From Thiotrichaceae bacterium UBA4486 (GTDB lineage Bacteria; Pseudomonadota; Gammaproteobacteria; Eutrophobiales; Eutrophobiaceae): a stretch of DNA of 64,000 bases. The stretch spans positions 513,608 through 577,607 of the forward strand of contig DGNS01000009.1 in the NCBI GenBank assembly GCA_002389045.1, given 5' to 3'. Numbering within the stretch: position 1 is the first letter of the stretch; every line of letters starts with the position of its first letter. Below, piece by piece: positions 35,858-45,880 of the stretch. A program made the translations under genes and the position numbers. A model generated the notes under the pieces. It was given only the letters and a program-made list of their open reading frames with translations, did no database searches and was not told where the DNA came from.

Positions 35858-36133
35858 CTACATCAGGTAACCGCGGTTGATCAAACCCAGCGGCGAGATA
35901 TCAAGTGATCGAAAACGGGGATAAATGCTGACGCGGTCATCCTTCGCCGGCTTACAGGCAAAACCGGTCGCCTCACCGTTCACCAGGATCAGATCCACTG
36001 CAGTGGCGGGCACCCTGAAATAGTCCAGCAGCGCCTGTACCGTACAGTCACCCCGCACATCAACGTTGACCGCCCGGCCCCGCAGGTGTCCGGGCAAACA
36101 CGCGTTCAATTCACCGTAAAACCGTACCAACAT
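35858..36133 (-). CDS. Mut7-C-type ubiquitin-like (MoaD/ThiS) domain alone
   Basis: A 91-residue frame from ATG 36133. LVRFYGELNACLPGHLRGRA, then DLILVNGEATGFACKPAKDDRVSIYPRFRSLDISPL, matches the ubiquitin-like N-terminal domain of Mut7-C RNase proteins, where it precedes a zinc-containing nuclease domain. That nuclease domain is absent here; the protein ends at 35858. There is no terminal GG, so sulfur-carrier use is unlikely. An ATG further upstream (36151) is possible. About 245 bp downstream holds nothing recognised. Confidence 0.6.
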   Translation of the reverse strand: MLVRFYGELNACLPGHLRGRAVNVDVRGDCTVQALLDYFRVPATAVDLILVNGEATGFACKPAKDDRVSIYPRFRSLDISPLGLINRGYLM

Positions 36134-36209
36134 GGCATACACTGCATTCATCATGGATGGCCACAGCCAGACTGGCACGGCAGTGACCCGCCGGTCAAGA
36201 GCCGGAGGG

Positions 36210-37202
36210 TTACCTGTCCAGCACCATGTTGATGAACGTCATCCGTGTTTCCCGGCTACGGTCACGAAAAAACCGGTAGTCCGCATGCTCATCGGGCTGT
36301 TCGATGTTGATAACCAGGCCCCATAACGGCCGCACACTCATTGGCAACATGCTGTAGCGAATATCACCGATGACATCGGGTTGTCCGGGATCGACGGCCA
36401 CGTAACCCTCGGAGAAGCCGGTAAAACGCTGGATATCACGGTAAAGAGTGGTGCTTTTATCAATATCCGGCAGATCCCGCGCCGGGTCCAGCAGCGGAAC
36501 CGAACCACCCTCGTAAATACGTGACTCCCCGGAAAGCCCGACACGGATGGCATCGATGTAGATACGCCGGTCATGCCTGTACACCGAACGCCACAGAACC
36601 AGGTTACCCAGCGTCGGCTTGATCACCGGATCGGTCGTGACGTGTCCGCGACGATCCATCAATGCATCCGCCACCGTCATTGCCCGCTGTTGCTGCAGGA
36701 AACCGAATCCAAGATAGAGGAGGCAAAGCCCCAGACCCACCAGTGTTGCCGAGCGCGCCCGCAAACCGGCCACAACAGCCACCAGTAAAACAAGGGTAAA
36801 GAACGGGTCTATTACGGGAATGATATTCAGCGCCACCCGTTCATTACTGAAAGGCCAGAACAGCAGCGTGCCGTAACTGGTGCAGGCATCCAGCGCGCCA
36901 CTCAACGAAAACCCGGCCAGGCAATACAGGTAAAGCCGCCCGGCGGGCACTCGCCGCCGCAAAAACGGCCACAGCAGCAACAGCGCGACAAGCGCACCGA
37001 CGGGAATAAAGGTCAACGAATGGGTAAAATGCCGGTGATATTCGACTACCAGCAGGGGGTCCGACGCCGAGCGGATCAGTATATCCGCATCCGCCAGTAA
37101 ACCGGCGATGAACCCTGCACCCAGTGCCATCCTGGCCTCTCGCGAGCGAGCCAGCGACCGGGCCAGCGCGCCACCGACCAGACCATGAGTAAGCGGATCC
37201 AT
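36210..37202 (-). CDS. YdjM/DUF457-type membrane metal-dependent hydrolase
   Basis: A 330-residue protein starting MDPLTHGLVGGALARSLA, with HRHFTHSLTFIPVGAL and further His/Asp residues typical of the YdjM (LexA-binding, inner-membrane) family. Four to five N-terminal helices are followed by a soluble C-terminal domain (about 190-330). Function poorly known; a metal-dependent phospholipid hydrolase activity has been suggested for the fold. Short gap to the next small gene on the same strand. Confidence 0.82.
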   Translation of the reverse strand: MDPLTHGLVGGALARSLARSREARMALGAGFIAGLLADADILIRSASDPLLVVEYHRHFTHSLTFIPVGALVALLLLWPFLRRRVPAGRLYLYCLAGFSLSGALDACTSYGTLLFWPFSNERVALNIIPVIDPFFTLVLLVAVVAGLRARSATLVGLGLCLLYLGFGFLQQQRAMTVADALMDRRGHVTTDPVIKPTLGNLVLWRSVYRHDRRIYIDAIRVGLSGESRIYEGGSVPLLDPARDLPDIDKSTTLYRDIQRFTGFSEGYVAVDPGQPDVIGDIRYSMLPMSVRPLWGLVINIEQPDEHADYRFFRDRSRETRMTFINMVLDR

Positions 37203-37235
37203 TATCGTATTCCGAACATCGACCGAAGCAACCCG

Positions 37236-37406
37236 TTATCCGGACAACAATCCGGCCGGCGCGGCTTTGATCTCGTGCTTCAGTGTTGCCAGGGCATCGT
37301 GATCATCGGCATTCAACGCCGGCAATTCGGCGCCGTTGCCGTTGTTATAAAATACCCTGACGCGGCGGCCATCGCCAGGCGCTGCCCGGGTGGTGACATC
37401 ACTCAT
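37236..37406 (-). CDS. Small protein of 56 residues, not named
   Basis: A short frame from ATG 37406 to the TAA at 37236, too short for a standard cut-off. It reads MSDVTTRAAPGDGRRVRVFY then NNGNGAELPALNADDHDALA and ends KAAPAGLLSG. It has good codon bias and an AAGG 13 nt before the ATG. Located 33 bp upstream of the YdjM-like gene on the same strand. Function unknown; only the coding-like composition supports it. Confidence 0.5.
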   Translation of the reverse strand: MSDVTTRAAPGDGRRVRVFYNNGNGAELPALNADDHDALATLKHEIKAAPAGLLSG

Positions 37407-37587
37407 GATTATTATTGCCTTGTATTGAACGGGGAAATCGGAAAACGCGCTATTCTAGCCTGAAACCTGCCGCCGGCGTGAATTCAACAGAAAGAATACA
37501 TTCAATCTGACATTGTGAGTTGCATGATCCTGTGCTTTCATCAAGGTATTGCCATCCCCACTGCCGGGTATGGCCCGGGAAAAAAAC

Positions 37588-38295
37588 ATGAACAGCTGGA
37601 AACTGCACAGCCCACCGGATCTGAAGGACCGCAGCCATGTCTTTGTTGATCGCAAGGCGGCAGGCGAGCGACTCGCTACCATGCTGAAGGATTATCGTGG
37701 CAGCGATGCCATGGTGCTGGCCATCCCCGCCGGCGGCGTACCGGTTGCCGCCGTTATCGCAGCAACACTCGCACTGCCGTTGCTGGTGATCCCGGTGAGC
37801 AAAATCCTGTTTCCCTGGACTACCGAATCCGGTTTCGGCGCCGTGGCCTGGGACGAAACGGAATGGCTGAATCCGGAAATGATCAATGCTGCAAATCTGG
37901 ATGCAAAGACCATCGCCATGGCCACGGAACAGGCCCGGGTCAAGATTCGCCGGCGCCTGGAACAACTGTATGGCAACCGGCCACTGCCGTCATTCAGCGG
38001 TAAAACCCTCATCGTGGTGGACGACGGCATTGCCGCCGGTTCCACCATGCGCGCTGCAATCAACGCCCTGCAAAAAGCCGAAGCCGGCCACATAATTCTG
38101 GCCGTTCCCACCGGTTACGAAACCACGCTGCACAACCTGCTCGACCGGGTGGATGGCATCTACTGTGCCAACCGCCGGGGTGGTTATCGCTTTGCCGTGG
38201 CGGATGCCTATACAAACTGGTGTGATGTCAGCGAGGCCGAGGTTCTCGGCATCGTGCAACAATTCGAGCACCGGCAAGGGGAAAATACCTGCTAA
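37588..38295 (+). CDS. Phosphoribosyltransferase-family protein
   Basis: A 235-residue protein with VVDDGIAAGSTM (143-154), the PRPP-binding loop of type I phosphoribosyltransferases, and AIPAGGVPVAA near residue 45. The hood region is unusual (SKILFPWTTESGFGAV) and resembles predicted PRTases found next to hydrolases in proteobacteria. Substrate unknown. Start ATG 37588; an ATG at 37570 is also in frame. Its TAA shares an A with the ATG of the PHB depolymerase-like gene, so they are one unit. Confidence 0.83.
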   Translation: MNSWKLHSPPDLKDRSHVFVDRKAAGERLATMLKDYRGSDAMVLAIPAGGVPVAAVIAATLALPLLVIPVSKILFPWTTESGFGAVAWDETEWLNPEMINAANLDAKTIAMATEQARVKIRRRLEQLYGNRPLPSFSGKTLIVVDDGIAAGSTMRAAINALQKAEAGHIILAVPTGYETTLHNLLDRVDGIYCANRRGGYRFAVADAYTNWCDVSEAEVLGIVQQFEHRQGENTC

Positions 38296-39326
38296 TGAAC
38301 TTCCTGGTTATGGTAACCGGAGCACGCACGAAGGGCTTGATCCTGACCTGCGTTTTGATGGCCGCGGGTTTACATGCTGTTAATGCCGATACGCTGATGC
38401 GTGTTGACGATTTCGGGGATAACCCGGGCGAAATCGGCATGTATATTCATGTCCCGGATAACATGCCGGCACGGGCGCCGCTGGTTGTCTCATTACACGG
38501 TTGCCGGCAGGACGCGGCCACTTATGCCGATGCCGGCTGGAATGTTCTGGCTGAGGAATGGAAGTTTTATGTGCTCTATCCCGAACAGTCCATCCGTAAC
38601 AATCCCTACGCTTGCTGGAACTGGTTTGCCGCGGCGGATACACAACGCGGTGAAGGCGAAGCCGCATCGATCATGGCGATGATAGAGACCATGCGGGAGC
38701 GTTACGACATCGATGAGCATCGTATATTCGTTGAAGGACTCTCGGCCGGCGCCTACATGACCGCTGTACTTCTGGCCGCCTATCCCGATGTTTTCGCCGG
38801 TGGCGCCACCAACGCGGGCGGACCTGCCTATTGCGCTGTTACGGAACGCCATTTCTGGGACCCGTTCGGCTGGTGGTATTTGTACACCGGGAATCTCAAT
38901 GCCAGACGCTGCATGCGCGGCCTGGACCTGTTACCGGAGGACTGGGGAGAGCGCGTTCGTCAGCACGCCCCGGATGGCTACAACGGACCGTGGCCGATCA
39001 TTTCAATCTGGCACGGTAATGCAGATGACAGGGTGAAACCCGGCAATCTGGATGAACTGGTGGACCAGTGGACCTACATTCATGGTATTGACCGGATTTT
39101 CGATGATTATGTCGCGCTGGGGCCGGAAGGCCGCTTCATGCACAGCGAATACCAGGATGACCACGGCATAGTGCGCGTGGAAACCTGGCAAATCGAGGGC
39201 ATGTCCCACGGTACAGCCATAACCGGGGAACCGGGGGAACGCTGTGGCCGTACGCGGGATTATATTCTCGACGCCGGTATTTGCGCGGCACGCCGGATCG
39301 GCCGCTTCTGGGGGCTCGATGATTAA
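38295..39326 (+). CDS. Exported PHB-depolymerase-like esterase
   Basis: A 343-residue alpha/beta hydrolase with a signal peptide (hydrophobic TKGLILTCVLMAAGLHA; cleavage near VNADT). HGCRQ (68-72) is the oxyanion site, GLSAGAYM (148-155) has the nucleophile Ser150, NADDRVKP gives the Asp and MSHGTA the His. The layout is that of extracellular type-1 short-chain PHA depolymerases and LpqC esterases. Without a substrate-binding domain, activity on polymer is not assured. Overlaps the PRTase stop by one base and the next lipoprotein start by 8 bp. Confidence 0.85.
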   Translation: MNFLVMVTGARTKGLILTCVLMAAGLHAVNADTLMRVDDFGDNPGEIGMYIHVPDNMPARAPLVVSLHGCRQDAATYADAGWNVLAEEWKFYVLYPEQSIRNNPYACWNWFAAADTQRGEGEAASIMAMIETMRERYDIDEHRIFVEGLSAGAYMTAVLLAAYPDVFAGGATNAGGPAYCAVTERHFWDPFGWWYLYTGNLNARRCMRGLDLLPEDWGERVRQHAPDGYNGPWPIISIWHGNADDRVKPGNLDELVDQWTYIHGIDRIFDDYVALGPEGRFMHSEYQDDHGIVRVETWQIEGMSHGTAITGEPGERCGRTRDYILDAGICAARRIGRFWGLDD

Positions 39327-39783
39327 GCCATTGTCATTATCTGTTTTCGCCGCTTTGATTCCGGCCCTGGGGCTGACACTCGGCGGCTGTTCACCGGATC
39401 CTGCAATGCAAACCCTGTTGACCATCGCCGATGCCCGTGAACATCCCGCACAGACCATCGACAACGGCGCACCAGGCGACAGTGCCGGGGATGTGCTGAC
39501 ATTCGATCAGCCCCTGCTCAATCAGGACATGCAGGTGGTCGGTAACAACAGCGGCATTTGCATACGCACATTGCCCGGACACAGTTTCCAGTGCCAGTGG
39601 ACCCTGACATTCGATAACGGCACTGTCCAGGTCGCCGGCCGGGAAATGGACCAGGGGACATCCCGGATCGCCATTATCGGAGGCACGGGAGACTACACCG
39701 GGATCCATGGCCAGATGACGTCCACCAACAACAACGACGGCACCTTCACCCAGGTTCTGCACTATCGACTCGATCAGGATTAA
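39319..39783 (+). CDS. Lipoprotein with allene-oxide-cyclase-like barrel
   Basis: A 154-residue protein with a lipobox (LTLGGC, Cys24) after a hydrophobic leader. The mature part (CIRTLPGHSFQCQWTLTF, then IIGGTGDYTGIHGQ) has the pattern of the allene-oxide-cyclase/dirigent-like barrel found in bacterial and plant proteins. ATG 39319 lies inside the upstream gene's 3' end. Outer-membrane or periplasmic anchoring is expected. No reaction can be assigned. Confidence 0.7.
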   Translation: MIKPLSLSVFAALIPALGLTLGGCSPDPAMQTLLTIADAREHPAQTIDNGAPGDSAGDVLTFDQPLLNQDMQVVGNNSGICIRTLPGHSFQCQWTLTFDNGTVQVAGREMDQGTSRIAIIGGTGDYTGIHGQMTSTNNNDGTFTQVLHYRLDQD

Positions 39784-40109
39784 CCGTTGCCGGACCGAAA
39801 TAAACCGTGCAATTACATCTACCTGTGGTAGAGTGCGCCCACCTGGTGAGACCCGAGCGGTACCCAGGGCGTCATCATTAGTTGTTAGTTTGCCTCACCG
39901 GCGTTGTTTGAATCAGCCCGTAACGAGTCCAACTGTCCCTCCCCAAGAGAGCCAATTACTGCATGCCGCATTACCGGCAGAGCCAATATTGACCGCCCGC
40001 GATGAACATATCCGGGCCACATAACTCGCCAAATTAAAAGCTGTTCGAAGCGTTGCGCCCGTGTGCGTTCGTTCGAGCGGCGAACACCTGAACACAGGAA
40101 ATTGTAAAA
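39784..40109 (+). other. Intergenic leader region of rhlE
   Basis: 326 bp without a gene. A direct repeat-like set of short GC-rich palindromes is present, for example CGTTCGTTCGAGCGGCGAAC (40068-40087). Cold-shock helicase genes often have long leaders, and this may be one. No terminator was identified. Confidence 0.4.
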
Positions 40110-41477
<1,368 letters not shown>

Positions 41478-41513
41478 ATCCGGAGTCAGGGGCTTTTTAA
41501 AGCCCGCAATCAT

Positions 41514-41550
41514 AAAACGGCAACTGCATCATGCGCTTGCCGTTTTTTTT
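41514..41550 (+). terminator. Rho-independent terminator of rhlE
   Basis: AAAACGGCAA (41514-41523) pairs with TTGCCGTTTT (41537-41546) around a 13-nt loop, followed by four more T. Confidence 0.85.
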
Positions 41551-41665
41551 CGCCTTATATTTACCGGGGTCCCGCATTCGGGAAAGACGCGGAGGGATCC
41601 ATGCTTCACTAACTGCGTGCCATTCGTATGTAAATTGATGTACGCCGTAAGTACCTGGCGAAACC

Positions 41666-41932
41666 TCAGAATTTGCGGGATTTTTTCAGATCGGGATTAA
41701 CTGCATCCAGATCCGCCTGTACCTGTTCGCGGCTGCGCGAATAGACAATCTCACGCCCCATAATGGTGCCGGCGTAGGCCTGGCCGTTACGCGTCGGAAC
41801 GAGATCGCATTGCACGTTATGAATGCCTTCACCGATCACCACGGTAATGAGGTGGGCACGCTTGTTCAGAACCACCACCTGCATGGGCTGACCGCTCTCG
41901 GTATTGGTCACTGTAATGGTTTCATTTTGCAT
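41666..41932 (-). CDS. Hypothetical 88-residue protein
   Basis: Start ATG 41932 (MQNETITVTNTESGQPMQVV) with AGGTG 9-13 nt upstream; the longer frame to 42007 has no ribosome site. The protein is beta-rich in its first 60 residues and ends in a charged helix (SREQVQADLDAVNPDLKKSR). No domain recognised. Single gene flanked by rhlE terminator on one side and the DUF1488-like gene on the other. Confidence 0.6.
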   Translation of the reverse strand: MQNETITVTNTESGQPMQVVVLNKRAHLITVVIGEGIHNVQCDLVPTRNGQAYAGTIMGREIVYSRSREQVQADLDAVNPDLKKSRKF

Positions 41933-42138
41933 GACGCGGGGCACCTGTCGTGTCTGTCTGGACCCTGATAGTAAGTGAAATTTCAACGCTCCGCCCGGGT
42001 TTTGCATGGCCGCGGGAATACTTGCCCCGTTTGTGTTAAAATGGCGACGTTTGGACGTTTAACGGCACCTTCACCTTTTTCAACCATCGGTCATTGTGCG
42101 TTAGGCACTTACATATCGACAGCAACAGGACCATCGCC

Positions 42139-42441
42139 ATGACCACACTGGTACACCGACCCAAAAATACAGGAGACGGATCGATTTCCTTCCCGAACCT
42201 GCAATGCTGGAACCCGGACACAAAAACCGCCACCATCGCCGCGCAACACAGCGGCCAGCGGGTATCCTGCCGGATCCGTTTCAGTGACCTCAGAAAAAAA
42301 TACAATTGCCAGCCCTCCGATCCCATGCAGGCCGTGACTCGCTATCGCTTCGCGATTGAAGCAGCCGCCCGTAAACTGATCGAAAGCAAGAAGTTTGAAC
42401 AAGACGGTTCCATCCTGATCGGCTACAGCGATCTGGCCTGA
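42139..42441 (+). CDS. DUF1488-like protein
   Basis: A 100-residue protein, ATG 42139. ISFPNLQCWNPDTKTATIAA and the end DPMQAVTRYRFAIEAAARKL then IESKKFEQDGSILIGYSDL follow the DUF1488 layout (a strand-rich first half followed by a conserved helix and E-DGSI motif). Function unknown. The sequence between its start and the preceding divergent gene is about 200 bp. Confidence 0.6.
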   Translation: MTTLVHRPKNTGDGSISFPNLQCWNPDTKTATIAAQHSGQRVSCRIRFSDLRKKYNCQPSDPMQAVTRYRFAIEAAARKLIESKKFEQDGSILIGYSDLA

Positions 42442-42534
42442 ACAACATCCCGCGCGTCGCAGCCCGGCAAGCGTGTGCACTGACCGGGGGTTCCCGCGTA
42501 TACTCAACGCACGTCATCTGAACAGGGCTGAACC

Positions 42535-43389
42535 ATGCAGGCACTCCGGGTGTCACACCTGACGAAATACACCTTTGCCAATTTCGTGACGCTGCAACCG
42601 CACCAGTTGATGTTGCGCCCGCGCGAGGGACATGACATACGCATTCTGTCCTCGCGCCTGGAAATTTCACCGGCCCACAGCGTACGCTGGCATCGCGACG
42701 TCTATAATAACAGTGTCGCCACCGTCAACTTCGAAGCCGCCGCCAACCGGCTGAGCATCAACAGTGAAGTTACCCTGGAACATTACGATGAAGATCCGCT
42801 GGATTTCGTCGTCGCCGATTACGCGGTCCACTATCCGTTCCGGTATCAGCCGCGCGAAGAGGGCGACCTTGCTCCCTGTCTTGCGCCCAACTACCCGGCT
42901 GACCATGGCACTCTCAACGACTGGCTGAATGACAGCGGACTGGTACAACACGACATGCAAACCTATGTGTTACTTGACCGATTGACACAATGGATTGCCA
43001 ACAACTTCAGTTACCGCATGCGAGAGGAACCGGGTGTGCAATCACCGGGCGAAACCCTGGCGCTGGGCAGCGGTTCCTGTCGCGATTTCGCGGCGTTGTT
43101 TATGGAAGCCTGCAAGCAATTGCAACTCGCCTGCCGCTTTGTCAGCGGATACCTGCATGCGCCAAGTACCGAGGTGGGTAACGGTTCCACCCATGCCTGG
43201 GCCGAAGTGTATCTTCCGGGACCCGGCTGGAAGGGCTTTGATCCGACTATCGGTGAACTCACCGCCAACAGGCACATTCCCGTTGCCGTGGCCCGCCACC
43301 CTGAATGGGCGCCGCCCGTGGCCGGCAGTTTTGTCGGCAGCGCGCAAACACCCCGCCTGACCGTCGACGTGCAGGTTTCGCCCCTGTAG
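42535..43389 (+). CDS. Transglutaminase-like cysteine protease-fold protein
   Basis: A 284-residue protein with the bacterial transglutaminase-like triad Cys182 (GSGSCRDFAALF), His220 (STHAWAEVYLPG) and Asp236 (GFDPT), preceded by the N-terminal beta domain (HLTKYTFANFVTLQPHQLMLRPRE). No signal peptide. Members often act in peptide or polyglutamate metabolism; the substrate is unknown. Start ATG 42535 has CAGGGC 9 nt upstream. Confidence 0.85.
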   Translation: MQALRVSHLTKYTFANFVTLQPHQLMLRPREGHDIRILSSRLEISPAHSVRWHRDVYNNSVATVNFEAAANRLSINSEVTLEHYDEDPLDFVVADYAVHYPFRYQPREEGDLAPCLAPNYPADHGTLNDWLNDSGLVQHDMQTYVLLDRLTQWIANNFSYRMREEPGVQSPGETLALGSGSCRDFAALFMEACKQLQLACRFVSGYLHAPSTEVGNGSTHAWAEVYLPGPGWKGFDPTIGELTANRHIPVAVARHPEWAPPVAGSFVGSAQTPRLTVDVQVSPL

Positions 43390-43480
43390 TCATTGGTACT
43401 GAAACCGGCATACATTTGCACGGTTGAGGAGTACAGTGAATGCCTGCATGCACTGCATGCCACCCGACCGGAGAGTCACC

Positions 43481-43609
43481 ATGAGCAAAGAACGCAAGAA
43501 TGTCCGCGAGGCGATGAAAAAGCCCGCCCTGACCCTGAAAGAAAAACGCGCTGCGAAAAAATCCAAAAAGGATTCCAGACCGGCGTTTCTGGCTTCTGAA
43601 AAGAGATAA
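43481..43609 (+). CDS. Small basic lysine-rich protein (42 residues)
   Basis: Frame MSKERKNVREAMKKPALTLK, then EKRAAKKSKKDSRPAF, with GGAGAG 8 nt before the ATG. About one third of residues are Lys/Arg, so it should bind nucleic acid. Such short KEKRAAKKSKK proteins are found in many gammaproteobacteria without known function. Sits just before a hairpin repeat cluster. Confidence 0.65.
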   Translation: MSKERKNVREAMKKPALTLKEKRAAKKSKKDSRPAFLASEKR

Positions 43610-43624
43610 GTCAGTGAGTGTCTC

Positions 43625-43778
43625 GGTGTCAGGCTGAAGTCTGACACCTGGCGGTCAGAACAGGTGTCTGATTTCAGTCAGACACCGTAACAATATCACC
43701 ATTCATACGATGTCAGGCTAAAGCCTGACACCTGGAGCAGAGAGTTGATGTCTGACTTCAGTCAGACACCGTAGCAAT
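43625..43778. repeat. Two tandem copies of a hairpin repeat unit
   Basis: Unit 1 (about 43625-43694) has GGTGTCAG...CTGACACC (8-bp stem) and GGTGTCTGA-TTTCAG-TCAGACACC (9-bp stem); unit 2 (about 43711-43778) has TGTCAGGCT-AA-AGCCTGACA and TGTCTGAC-TTCA-GTCAGACA. Both end in CCGTARCAAT. This is REP-like intergenic repeat DNA between the 42-residue gene and mug. Confidence 0.8.
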
Positions 43779-43795
43779 CCCGATACCCGTCCTGC

Positions 43796-44341
43796 CTACA
43801 AACCAAACGCCTCACGCACCTGAAAAGTGACTATTTCGTTATAACTACGAATCAAATCATCCAGTGAATAACGGGCGTTGGCCGGGCTGGGATTCGGCGT
43901 GACAAACACCCGCGAGCGGCCAATCGACGGTTTCTGCAGGCCGAGCGGAAAATCATACTCGCGGCTGTCCGTGTATTTCAGGTAATTGCGGTAAGTCACC
44001 TTGCCGTGAAACCAGACAATACCCGGATGGAAGCGCAGGAGTTTCTCCTGCAATACCGGCGCCCACTCGCGGTAATCCGCAGCCCGCAGTCCATTACTCA
44101 TGGGCGTGGGCCGCTTCACCAGGTCGGTAAAACCGATACTGTATTTGTTCAACAACCGCTCCATCGCCTCCACCCCCGGCTGCAGTTGCTCGCTGACCAG
44201 CCGCGACCCGTTCAATGCCGGCCAGAAGCGGTTGCGCGGGTTGGCAAAGTAATACCCGGCCGCTACGGATATCGGCGATGGATTTAATCCAATGGAAACG
44301 ATCTTCAGATCGGTCTTGAGGTAATCGGGCAATGTATCCAT
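43796..44341 (-). CDS. mug: Mismatch-specific uracil/thymine DNA glycosylase (Mug/TDG type)
   Basis: A 181-residue protein with GLNPSPISVAAGYYFANP and the C-terminal FVTPNPSPANARYSLDDLI, the two active-site segments of Mug/TDG. It removes uracil and ethenocytosine opposite G. Length is close to E. coli Mug (168). ATG 44341 is the only sensible start. It is flanked by the hairpin repeats at its 3' end. Confidence 0.88.
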   Translation of the reverse strand: MDTLPDYLKTDLKIVSIGLNPSPISVAAGYYFANPRNRFWPALNGSRLVSEQLQPGVEAMERLLNKYSIGFTDLVKRPTPMSNGLRAADYREWAPVLQEKLLRFHPGIVWFHGKVTYRNYLKYTDSREYDFPLGLQKPSIGRSRVFVTPNPSPANARYSLDDLIRSYNEIVTFQVREAFGL

Positions 44342-44422
44342 GAATGTCCATTATGCACGATGACTGACCTGATCCGCACCTGAATAACGCTTGCATAATC
44401 CGCTGCAGTCCGAAATAGCGAT

Positions 44423-45391
44423 TCAGGTCACGGAATTAAAATACCGGTGCATGCGTTCGCGCATGGCCGCATCAGGCAGCACACCGTAACCCGCACCCAT
44501 GTTTTCCTGCATGTGCGCGACTTGCGAGGTTGCCGGGATCGTACAGGTCACTGCCGGGTGCGAGATAATATATTTCAAAAAGAATTGCGCCCAGTTGGCC
44601 ACTTCGATTTCATTCGCCCATGGCGGCAACGCTTTGCCCCGCACCCGGTCAAACAGCGCACCGGTCTGGAACGGCCGGTTGATGATCACGGCGATGCCGC
44701 GCTCGGCGGCCAGCGGCAACAGCCGTTGTTCGGCTAAACGGTTGTTGACGTTGTAGCTGAACTGCACAAAATCAAAATCCTCCTCGATCAATGCCTGTTC
44801 GAGGTCCTCGTGCCGGCGGCCGTGCGAGGTGGTGATGCCGATATAGCGTATCCGGCCCGCGGCCTTCCATTCCTTCAGCGTTTCCAGGTGGGAACGCCAG
44901 TCGAGCAGGTTGTGGATCTGCATCAGGTCGAATCGCGGCACGTCCCACAAATCCTGCGAGTTGTTCATCTGGTACCGGCCCAGCGCCTCGCCGATGATCC
45001 AGACCTTGGTGGCCGAAAACAAACCGGGATGATGAGAAATGCGTTCCAGGCAATGGCCGATGACCTCCTCGGAGGAGCCGTACATGGGTGAGGAATCGAT
45101 CAGGCCGCCGCCACGATTGAAAAAGACTTCGAGAATCTTCACGCAGCGCGCGCGGCCTGCTTCCGAACCACCGACACTGAAGGTCAGCCAGGTACCCATG
45201 CCGATAACAGGCAGGGCTTCGCCCGTCGATGGAATTCTCCGGGTCAGGATTGCGGAAGCCGGGCTCTGCGCGGCAAACAGCGGTTTATACGGGGCCAGGG
45301 ACAACAGTGGCGAAAGCGCCAGTCCGCTGACCGACTGCAGGAATGAACGGCGCGTAAAAGCCGGCGATGGTTTCTTAACTGAACAACTCAA
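44423..45391 (-). CDS. Tat-exported aldo/keto reductase
   Basis: A 322-residue protein with a twin-arginine signal (TRRSFLQSVSGLAL) and an aldo/keto reductase barrel: VIGMGTWLTF, DSSPMYGSSEEVIG (catalytic Tyr), ATKVWI (Lys) and QIHNLLDW (His). The start appears to be TTG at 45391 since no in-frame ATG precedes the Tat motif. A Tat signal on an NADPH-dependent fold suggests the cofactor is bound before export. Substrate unknown. It follows the upstream hypothetical gene by 8 bp. Confidence 0.82.
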   Translation of the reverse strand: MSCSVKKPSPAFTRRSFLQSVSGLALSPLLSLAPYKPLFAAQSPASAILTRRIPSTGEALPVIGMGTWLTFSVGGSEAGRARCVKILEVFFNRGGGLIDSSPMYGSSEEVIGHCLERISHHPGLFSATKVWIIGEALGRYQMNNSQDLWDVPRFDLMQIHNLLDWRSHLETLKEWKAAGRIRYIGITTSHGRRHEDLEQALIEEDFDFVQFSYNVNNRLAEQRLLPLAAERGIAVIINRPFQTGALFDRVRGKALPPWANEIEVANWAQFFLKYIISHPAVTCTIPATSQVAHMQENMGAGYGVLPDAAMRERMHRYFNSVT

Positions 45392-45399
45392 CTGATCGA

Positions 45400-45702
45400 T
45401 TATTCTTCGGGTGCAAAGCCGTAATAATTTACTCCCCTGATATCCGTCTCCACCTCCAGGACCAGTCCACCCTCGATATCGATGCTTAGATGCACGACCT
45501 CGGGATCGAGATACTCAATGTCCTCGTTCAACGCGTTCTGCAGCCGCTGACTGACATGGGCGTAAATACCGGGCTCGCTGTAGTACACGAACAGCAGGGT
45601 CGGATCCTTCCGGTTCGGCCCGTCACTGCCATCGGCAGGCTGGCCACTGAATGGCGAATAAATCCGGTCCCGGCAATGCACTCTGACAACTGGTACTGGC
45701 AT
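45400..45702 (-). CDS. Hypothetical 100-residue protein
   Basis: A soluble, mostly acidic protein: a charged N-terminus (HCRDRIYSPFSGQPADGSDG), then an alternating beta stretch (PTLLFVYYSEPGIYAHVSQ) and a C-terminal strand-rich part. AGGAG 6 nt before the ATG gives firm translation support. No known domain. Translational neighbour of the Tat-type aldo/keto reductase, 8 bp apart, so it may be its partner. Confidence 0.68.
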   Translation of the reverse strand: MPVPVVRVHCRDRIYSPFSGQPADGSDGPNRKDPTLLFVYYSEPGIYAHVSQRLQNALNEDIEYLDPEVVHLSIDIEGGLVLEVETDIRGVNYYGFAPEE

Positions 45703-45880
45703 GATTCGCTCCTGTGGTTATTAAGGAGTTCACAAGTTACCCGACACGTCTGTTCGGATAATTGACCTATACATTTTTAATGACAAACAGTGTAGTCGAA
45801 AATTCAGCGGACTCCCCGGATTCCCGGCGCTGCGTATGCGTTTTAGCTGACACTTGTATGAATCCGGGATTTCTGCCTGT

